The notes beneath the pieces are model-generated. The model did not search any database, was not told the origin of the DNA, and saw only the letters and a program-made list of their open reading frames with translations. From Actinacidiphila acididurans (lineage in GTDB: Bacteria; Actinomycetota; Actinomycetes; Streptomycetales; Streptomycetaceae), in NCBI RefSeq assembly GCF_016918855.1, contig NZ_JADKYB010000014.1, forward strand, positions 1-64,000: a stretch of 64,000 nt of DNA, in the 5' to 3' direction. The translations under genes and the position numbers were made by a program. This document shows, piece by piece, positions 58,583 through 64,000 of this stretch. The first letter of the stretch is position 1. Each line of letters starts with the position of its first letter.

Positions 58583-59980
58583 ATGGTCGCGGGCGCCCCC
58601 CGGGTTTTCGTCTCGCACCTGTCCGGGATCGCCGTGTTCGATCCGAACGGCGAACAGGTGGGCAGGGTGCGCGATGTCGTGGTGATGATGCGGGTCGGCG
58701 GCCGGCCGCCCCGGGTGCTGGGGCTGGTCGTCGAGGTGATCAGCCGGCGCCGGATCTTCCTGCCCATGACCCGGGTCACCGGCATGGAGTCGGGCCAGGT
58801 GATCACCACCGGCGTGGTGAACATGCGCCGCTTCGAGCAGCGCTCGACCGAGACGCTGGTGCTGGCCGAGCTGCTGGACCGCCGGGTGCGGCTGCTGCGG
58901 CGCGAGCACGAGCACGAGGACGGGGCGGCCGAGGTCACCGGGGAGACGGCGGACGAGGAGGCCGGCGAGGAGGCCACCGTCCTGGACGTGTCGATGGTGC
59001 GGCTGCCGGCCCGCAGGGACTGGGAGATCGACAAGGTCTTCGTGCGCCGGGGCAAGGACGGCCGGCCGCAGTCGCGCGTGGCGCTGCCGTGGAAGGGCTC
59101 CGGCGGGCGGCGCGGGGGCGAGACGCTGACCGTGGACTGGTCGGAGGTGAGCGGCTTCTCGCTGCGCGAGGAGAGCCAGGGCGCGGCCAGCCTGGTGGCG
59201 ACCTTCGAGCAGCTGCGCCCGGCCGACCTGGCCAATGTGCTGCACCACCTGTCGCCCAAGCGGCGCGGCGAGGTGGCCGCGGTGCTCGACGACGACCGGC
59301 TGGCCGACGTGCTGGAGGAGCTGCCGGACGACGACCAGGTGGAGATCCTCGGCCGGCTCAAGGAGGAGCGGGCCGCGGACGTGCTGGAGGCGATGGACCC
59401 GGACGACGCGGCCGACCTGCTGGCCGAACTGCCGGGCGACGAGCAGGAGCGGCTGCTGATGCTGATGCAGCCGCACGAGGCCGCGGGCGTACGGCGGCTG
59501 ATGTCGTACGAGGAGCGCACCGCGGGCGGGCTGATGACCACCGAGCCGATCGTGCTGCGGCCGGACGCGACCGTGGCGGACGCGCTGGCCCGGATCCGCG
59601 AGCCGGACCTGCCGCCGGCGCTGGCCGCGCAGGTGTACGTGTGCCGGGCGCCGGAGGAGACGCCGACCGGGAAGTACCTGGGGCTGGTGCACTTCCAGCG
59701 GCTGCTGCGCGACCCGCCGTTCACGCTGCTCGGCTCGATCGTGGACACCGACCTGCAACCGCTGGACCCGCAGACACCTCTTCCTGCCGTGACGAGCTTC
59801 CTGGCGACGTACAACATGGTCTCCGCACCCGTGGTGGACGACAGCGGCTCCCTGCTGGGCGCCGTCACCGTCGACGACGTGCTGGACCACCTGCTCCCCG
59901 AGGACTGGCGGGAGCACGAACTGCACAGCCCGGCGGACGAGACGGAGCGGGAGATGACGGAGGCGGCCGATGGCCGGTGA
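58583..59980 (+). CDS. Soluble MgtE N-terminal/CBS-domain protein
   Basis: A 465-residue protein with no membrane segment. The N-terminal ~200 residues have PRC-barrel-like pieces (SHLSGIAVFDPNGEQVGRVRDVVV). The middle is the MgtE N superhelix (FEQLRPADLANVLHHLSPKRRGEVAAVLDDDRLADVLEELPDDD), followed by two CBS motifs (AGGLMTTEPIVLRPDATVADAL and the paired YNMVSAPVVDDSGSLLGAVTVDDVLDHLLP). It has lost the channel half of MgtE and so is probably a Mg2+- or nucleotide-sensing regulator. It is coupled to the DUF1003 gene by an 11-base overlap. Confidence 0.9.
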   Translation: MVAGAPRVFVSHLSGIAVFDPNGEQVGRVRDVVVMMRVGGRPPRVLGLVVEVISRRRIFLPMTRVTGMESGQVITTGVVNMRRFEQRSTETLVLAELLDRRVRLLRREHEHEDGAAEVTGETADEEAGEEATVLDVSMVRLPARRDWEIDKVFVRRGKDGRPQSRVALPWKGSGGRRGGETLTVDWSEVSGFSLREESQGAASLVATFEQLRPADLANVLHHLSPKRRGEVAAVLDDDRLADVLEELPDDDQVEILGRLKEERAADVLEAMDPDDAADLLAELPGDEQERLLMLMQPHEAAGVRRLMSYEERTAGGLMTTEPIVLRPDATVADALARIREPDLPPALAAQVYVCRAPEETPTGKYLGLVHFQRLLRDPPFTLLGSIVDTDLQPLDPQTPLPAVTSFLATYNMVSAPVVDDSGSLLGAVTVDDVLDHLLPEDWREHELHSPADETEREMTEAADGR

Positions 59981-60545
59981 GGACCGCGAGCGCGGCCAGG
60001 CGCGCCCGGCCGGCGCCACCGCGGCCCCCCGGCCGCGCAGCCGTCTCGACCAGCCGCGCGAGCCGCGCCGCAGTGTGCTGCCCACCTACGACCCGGAGGC
60101 GTTCGGGCAGATGTCCGAGCGCATCGCGCGCTTCCTCGGCACCTGGCGGTTCATCCTCTGGATGACCGCCGTCATCGTGGTGTGGCTGTTGTGGAACGTG
60201 TTCGCGCCCCCGGTGGCGCGGTGGGACCCCTATCCGTTCATCTTCCTGACGCTGGTGCTCTCCCTCCAGGCGTCGTACGCCGCCCCGCTGATCCTGCTGG
60301 CGCAGAACCGGCAGGACGACCGGGACCGGGTCAACCTCGAGCAGGACCGCAAGCAGAACGAACGCAGCATCGCCGACACCGAGTACCTGACCCGGGAGAT
60401 CGCGGCGCTGCGGGTGAACCTCGGCGAGGTCGCCACCCGCGACTGGATCCGCTCCGAACTCCAGGACCTGCTCCGGGATCTCGACGGCCAGGTGCACCCC
60501 GGGCGGGCCAGGACCGCGGAGAACGGCGACGGGCGCGGACACTGA
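59970..60545 (+). CDS. DUF1003 membrane protein
   Basis: A 191-residue protein. A disordered N-terminus is followed by two membrane segments (LGTWRFILWMTAVIVVWLLWNVF and YPFIFLTLVLSLQASYAAPLILL), then a conserved NRQDDRDRVNLEQD and a helical cytosolic C-terminus. DUF1003 proteins often sit with CorA/MgtE-type genes. It overlaps the MgtE-N gene by 11 bases, so the pair probably works together as a membrane-anchored Mg2+ response unit; this is inference. Confidence 0.9.
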   Translation: MAGEDRERGQARPAGATAAPRPRSRLDQPREPRRSVLPTYDPEAFGQMSERIARFLGTWRFILWMTAVIVVWLLWNVFAPPVARWDPYPFIFLTLVLSLQASYAAPLILLAQNRQDDRDRVNLEQDRKQNERSIADTEYLTREIAALRVNLGEVATRDWIRSELQDLLRDLDGQVHPGRARTAENGDGRGH

Positions 60546-60648
60546 ACCGTCCCGGACGTCCGTGCCGGGTGGCTCGCGTGTCTCCAGGGGCCGCGGAAGC
60601 GCCGGGGCACTGAAGGGGGACTCGAGCCCACAGCCGTACCATCGACGT

Positions 60649-61806
60649 ATGGCTACCGCTACGTACCGCCCGACGCCGGCCGAGGACGCAGTCCGCGCCG
60701 CGCTCGCCACGGTCAACGACCCGGAGATCCACAAGCCGATCACCGAGCTCGGCATGGTGAAATCCGTGGACATCGCCGACGACGGGACGGTCGCCGTGGC
60801 CGTCTGGCTCACGGTCGCCGGCTGTCCGCTGCGGGACACCATCACCCAACGGGTGTCGACCGCGGTCGGCGGGGTGGCCGGGGTCACGGCGGTGCGGGTG
60901 ACGCTGGACGTGATGAGCGACGCGCAGCGCAAGGACCTGGCGTCGTCGCTGCGCGGCGGCCAGGCCGAGCGGGAGATCCCGTTCGCCCAGCCGGGCTCGC
61001 TGACCCGGGTGTACGCGGTCGCGTCCGGCAAGGGCGGCGTCGGCAAGTCGTCGGTCACCGTCAACCTGGCGGCCGCGATGGCCGCGGACGGCCTGAAGGT
61101 CGGCGTGGTGGACGCGGACATCTACGGTCACAGCGTGCCGCGCATGCTCGGCACCGACGGCCGGCCCACCCAGGTGGAGAACATGATCATGCCGCCGTCG
61201 GCGAACGGCGTGAAGGTCATCTCGATCGGCATGTTCACCCCGGGCAACGCGCCGGTGGTCTGGCGCGGTCCGATGCTGCACCGCGCGCTCCAGCAGTTCC
61301 TGGCCGACGTGTACTGGGGCGACCTGGACGTGCTGCTGCTGGACCTGCCGCCCGGCACCGGCGACATCGCGATCTCGGTGGCCCAGCTCGTGCCCAACGC
61401 GGAGATCCTGGTCGTGACCACTCCGCAGCAGGCCGCGGCCGAGGTCGCCGAGCGGGCCGGGTCGATCGCGGTGCAGACGCACCAGAAGATCGTCGGCGTG
61501 GTGGAGAACATGTCGGGCATGCCGTGCCCGCACTGCGGCGAGGTGGTTGACGTCTTCGGCACCGGCGGCGGCGACCGGGTCGCCGAGGGCCTGACCCGGA
61601 CCACCGGGACCACCGTGCCGGTGCTGGGCCGGATCCCGATCGACGTCCGGCTGCGCGAGGGCGGCGACGACGGCCGCCCGGTGGCGCTGACGAACCCGGA
61701 GTCCCCGGCCGGCGCGGCCCTGCGCGGTATCGCGGGCAAGCTCACCAACCGGTCCCGCGGGCTGGCCGGGATGTCGCTGGGGATCACCCCGCGCAACAAG
61801 TTCTGA
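60649..61806 (+). CDS. mrp: Mrp/NBP35-type Fe-S cluster carrier ATPase
   Basis: A 385-residue protein. The N-terminal MIP18-like part (AVRAALATVNDPEIHKPITELGMV) precedes the P-loop ASGKGGVGKSSVTVNLA, the switch segment DADIYGHSVPRML, VLLLDLPPGTGD and the CxxC of MPCPHCGEVVD. It assembles or carries Fe-S clusters using ATP. ATG 60649 is preceded by TACCAT six bases upstream with no clear Shine-Dalgarno, so it may be leaderless. In M. tuberculosis mrp sits in the same neighbourhood as the MgtE-N and tatB genes. Confidence 0.93.
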   Translation: MATATYRPTPAEDAVRAALATVNDPEIHKPITELGMVKSVDIADDGTVAVAVWLTVAGCPLRDTITQRVSTAVGGVAGVTAVRVTLDVMSDAQRKDLASSLRGGQAEREIPFAQPGSLTRVYAVASGKGGVGKSSVTVNLAAAMAADGLKVGVVDADIYGHSVPRMLGTDGRPTQVENMIMPPSANGVKVISIGMFTPGNAPVVWRGPMLHRALQQFLADVYWGDLDVLLLDLPPGTGDIAISVAQLVPNAEILVVTTPQQAAAEVAERAGSIAVQTHQKIVGVVENMSGMPCPHCGEVVDVFGTGGGDRVAEGLTRTTGTTVPVLGRIPIDVRLREGGDDGRPVALTNPESPAGAALRGIAGKLTNRSRGLAGMSLGITPRNKF

Positions 61807-61869
61807 CGCTCGGGCGCGGGCGTACGGAGCCTGGACGCAGGGCCCGAACGCAGCGCCGAACATACGGAA

Positions 61870-61895
61870 GGGGCGGTCGCTTCGGCGGCCGCCCC
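61870..61895. terminator. Hairpin after mrp
   Basis: GGGGCGGTCG and CGGCCGCCCC form a 10-bp stem with one wobble and a 6-base loop, between convergent genes and followed by TCTTCG. Confidence 0.7.
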
Positions 61896-61951
61896 TCTTC
61901 GTTCCGGGGACCTTCGGGGCCCTTCCGGGACCCTTCAGTCCGGGCCCGGGC

Positions 61952-62566
61952 TCACTCCACGTAGTCGGTGATGTCCTTGACCACGGACAGGCCGAGCCCG
62001 TACGCGCTCATGCCGCGCCCGTACGCGCCCAGGTGCACGCCGCTGGCGGAGCCGGCCATCACCCAGCCGTACTCCGATTCGCGGTAGTGGAAGGGGGTGG
62101 GGATGCCGTCCACCGGAAGGGTGAGGGTGGACCAGCCGGAGCCGGTCAGGTCGTCGGCGAGTTCCCAGGCGGCCGCGGTCTGCTGGTCCAGCCAGTCCTG
62201 GCGCAACGCCCGCTCCATGTGGGCCGGCCAGGTGCACGACAGCAGGCCCGAGCCGGCCAGCCAGGCGGCCGAGGCGACCGAGGTGGCCTCCAGGGTGCCG
62301 GTGCCGTCCGCGCTGCGCCGTACCGGGCGCTCGGCGACCGTGACGACCACGGCGAACCGCAGCCCCTCGGGGTCGGACAGGTCGGCCTTGAGGGTGGGCT
62401 CGTCGCCGTGGCCGGTCGAGCCGTACTCCACGGTGCCGTCCGCACTGGTCCCGATCGTGGTGAGCCACCGGCGCCCGGTGAACGCCTCGTCGAGCCCGTA
62501 CCACGGGAAGTCGGCCATCAAGTAGCCGTCGACCGTCCCTTGCGCCGTGCCGGCCTTCGTCTCCAT
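61952..62566 (-). CDS. Conserved-looking hypothetical protein
   Basis: A 204-residue soluble protein starting METKAGTAQGTVDGYLMADFPWYGLDEAF. The core is beta-rich (WLTTIGTSADGTVEYGS, LRFAVVVTVAERPVRRS), and the end VHLGAYGRGMSAYGLGLSVVKDITDYVE is distinctive. I recognise no family. ATG 62566 follows GGAGGCGACCCAA, a good ribosome-binding site; an ATG at 62584 is less well placed. It is convergent with mrp and followed upstream by the tatB gene on the same strand. Confidence 0.7.
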   Translation of the reverse strand: METKAGTAQGTVDGYLMADFPWYGLDEAFTGRRWLTTIGTSADGTVEYGSTGHGDEPTLKADLSDPEGLRFAVVVTVAERPVRRSADGTGTLEATSVASAAWLAGSGLLSCTWPAHMERALRQDWLDQQTAAAWELADDLTGSGWSTLTLPVDGIPTPFHYRESEYGWVMAGSASGVHLGAYGRGMSAYGLGLSVVKDITDYVE

Positions 62567-62851
62567 TTGGGTCGCCTCCTCCATGCCCTTCTGGGCGACT
62601 TGCCATCTTGCCCGACCCCGGGTGGGTTGGGAGGCCGAAACGGCGTGGGGTGATGGCGAACACACGGAAAAAGCGCACCCAATCGGATGAAAAGCCGTAT
62701 TCCGGTTGACGCAAATGACCCGGCCGGGGCGAGGCGCGGCGCAATATGGCCGAATACGGCCACCCGGGGGACCACGGGGCGGTCAGGCTCCCGCGGGCGT
62801 CGGGCGGGCGTGCGGGCCGGTCAGGTCACGCCGCAGGAAGCGGGCGAGCCG

Positions 62852-63334
62852 TCAGGTCGCGTCGTCGTCGAAGGGCGGCGGCTCGTCCGGGTTGAGCCGC
62901 TCACGCTTGCGCAGCATGTCCGGGGTGCCGGAACCGCCCGAGCCGCCTGCCGCGCCGGAGGCGGCCGCGCCCGTGGCGGCGGCCGGGCCGGGCTCCACGC
63001 CGTTGACGGCGTCGGTGACCTCGGCCATCTCCTTGCGCATGTCGAAGGTGTTGCGGAGGTCCTTGAGCTCGTTCAGTCCGTACTCGTCCTCTTCACCGCT
63101 CATGAGGTTCTTCCGGATGAACGTCTTGGGGTTCAGGTCCTCGAACTCGAAGTCCTTGAACTCCGGGCCCAGCTCCCGCCGGATGTCCTCCTTGGCGCTG
63201 TCGGAGAACTCCCGCACCTTGCGGATGAAGGCCATCACGTCCTGGATGACCTTCGGGAGCTTGTCCGGGCCGAAGATAAGGACGGCAAGGACCACGATCG
63301 CGACCAGCTCCAGCGGGCCTATGTCGAAGAACAC
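62852..63334 (-). CDS. tatB: Sec-independent protein translocase TatB
   Basis: A 160-residue protein with the classic TatA/B start FFDIGPLELVAIVVLAVLIFGPDKLPKVIQD, a single membrane helix and an amphipathic helix, followed by a long, charged C-terminal tail rich in Ala, Gly and Pro. The longer tail and the ELVAIVVLAVLIFGP helix fit TatB rather than TatA. It works with TatA and TatC to export folded proteins. It occupies the same place as tatB beside the sigE/rseA/htrA genes of mycobacteria. Confidence 0.9.
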   Translation of the reverse strand: MFFDIGPLELVAIVVLAVLIFGPDKLPKVIQDVMAFIRKVREFSDSAKEDIRRELGPEFKDFEFEDLNPKTFIRKNLMSGEEDEYGLNELKDLRNTFDMRKEMAEVTDAVNGVEPGPAAATGAAASGAAGGSGGSGTPDMLRKRERLNPDEPPPFDDDAT

Positions 63335-63515
63335 CTTGCAGCTCCTTGGGACGTCCAGCCGGGACCGCGGGCACCGGCGGACTCAACGGTACCCGCAGGT
63401 GCGGCGAGCGCGGGAGTGGCTACGGCCAACACTATGCCGCGACCTGGCGAAGTCTCGGTGGTACGGCGCTCCGCGCCGCTCGTGGCGCGATCCGACAGCC
63501 GCGCCGACGCACCCA

Positions 63516-63539
63516 GGGCACGTACCGACGTACGTGCCC
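63516..63539 (-). terminator. Hairpin after the right-edge gene
   Basis: GGGCACGTAC and GTACGTGCCC form a perfect 10-bp stem with a 4-base loop, just after the stop at 63548 and before tatB. Confidence 0.7.
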
Positions 63540-63547
63540 GGTCCGTG

Positions 63548-64000
63548 TCAGTGCAGGACGTACGTGTTGCCCGACCGCAGCGACACGGAGGTCGCCGAAC
63601 TGGTCGCGGCAGCGGCGGCGGACGGGGACAGGCCCTCGGCGCCGGAGGCGCCCTGGGCGGAGGACCGCCTGCCGGTGTTCTCGCCGGGGGACTCCAGCAT
63701 GCCGCGCGGCACCGCGCCGCGGGTGTCGGAGACGGAGTTGGCGCTGAGCGGGCTCACCGCCGGTCCCTCGTCCGGGCGGGCGCCGCCGTCCACCGCGGCC
63801 TCCATCGGCAGCGCGCTGCCGATGGCGATGGCCGCCATGGAGAACGCCCCGGCCGCCGCGAAGGCGAACCGCCGGCCGCGGGAGGGCTCGTGCACACGGA
63901 AGCCCCGGGAGGGGCTGCCGTCGACGCCCATCAGGTCGCGGCCGACCAGGTCGGCGGCCACCAGATCGGACGCCGGGGTCAGATAGGAGAAGCCGCGCCT
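63548..64000 (-). CDS. Membrane protein, possibly an anti-sigma factor (5' end outside window)
   Basis: The visible C-terminal ~150 residues open with GFSYLTPASDLVAADLVGRDLMGVDG, then a basic stretch and a membrane segment (FAFAAAGAFSMAAIAIG), then a disordered Ala/Ser-rich tail ending SLRSGNTYVLH. A cytosolic N-terminus, one membrane helix and an extracytoplasmic tail fit a membrane-bound anti-sigma factor, and the place next to tatB matches rseA/htrA in mycobacteria. The zinc-finger part would lie outside the window. The end does not look like an HtrA PDZ domain. Confidence 0.45.
   Translation of the reverse strand, partial: RRGFSYLTPASDLVAADLVGRDLMGVDGSPSRGFRVHEPSRGRRFAFAAAGAFSMAAIAIGSALPMEAAVDGGARPDEGPAVSPLSANSVSDTRGAVPRGMLESPGENTGRRSSAQGASGAEGLSPSAAAAATSSATSVSLRSGNTYVLH

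Noticed and set aside
1..64000. CRISPR arrays, tRNA or rRNA genes, insertion sequences
   Set aside because: None recognised by eye: no regularly spaced repeats, no cloverleaf with CCA-type context and no transposase-like protein.

Overview
This window is very GC-rich, linear-looking actinobacterial chromosome. The Streptomyces-type features are a wblC/whiB7 gene with a long attenuated leader, GTG starts, leaderless genes, mycoredoxin, AdnAB-type helicase-nucleases, SpoIIE-type phosphatases, perfect TTGTCCACA DnaA boxes and Streptomyces-style terminators without U-tracts. It is most likely from Streptomycetaceae. I saw no rRNA, tRNA, insertion sequence, prophage or CRISPR array.

Layout. 1-4431: TerD-like protein (cut by the left edge), M48-type metalloprotease, an orphan ThiF/TOMM-type protein and an ABC1 kinase. 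4504-12170: a wblC antibiotic-stress block (wblC, an overlapping small gene, and a leader with uORF plus terminator), uvrD2, mycoredoxin, NudC and an M20 dipeptidase. 12192-19942: adnB, adnA and an alkyltransferase-like gene, a DNA-repair block. 20032-27165: a kinase-like/flippase-like membrane protein, a secreted beta-propeller protein and moeZ. 27313-32189: a four-gene polysaccharide-type cassette (PelF-like glycosyltransferase, membrane protein, NAD epimerase, spherulin-4 family protein). 32557-38560: a dipeptide-type ABC transporter operon with a candidate cysteine-ending leader peptide and an operator-like repeat. 38625-49316: DUF3152, hydrolase, TetR, DUF3107, SpoIIE phosphatase, ferritin-like protein and a DEAD-box helicase that appears to start at CTG. 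49562-55891: hydrolase, a tiny conserved-looking gene, MarC, PHP, DUF6758, EamA and CorA. 56064-64000: SUFU, lipoprotein, soluble MgtE-N/CBS protein, DUF1003, Mrp, TatB and the start of a sigma/anti-sigma-type neighbourhood.

From memory of the M. tuberculosis map, ABC1K-whiB7-uvrD2-mrx1-nudC-adnB-adnA-MGMT-moeZ-DUF3152-TetR-DUF3107-ferritin-like-DEAD matches the Rv3197-Rv3211 order. The right end (CorA, MgtE-N, DUF1003, Mrp, TatB) recalls Rv1221-Rv1239. Against that backbone, the polysaccharide cassette and the ABC transporter operon (27313-38560) stand out as an accessory insertion between moeZ and DUF3152.

The best hunting targets are: the wblC leader, where an 8-nt segment of the uORF is complementary to the terminator arm; the PelF-like/spherulin cassette with its odd glycosyltransferase insert and altered spherulin active site; the leader peptide and operator of the ABC operon; the two DnaA boxes between uvrD2 and mrx1; the long inverted-repeat element present as two full copies and one decayed copy; the 23-bp palindrome upstream of the PHP gene; and the CTG start of the DEAD-box helicase. 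Start codons were chosen by hand from ribosome-binding sites, overlaps and family alignments remembered, not computed.
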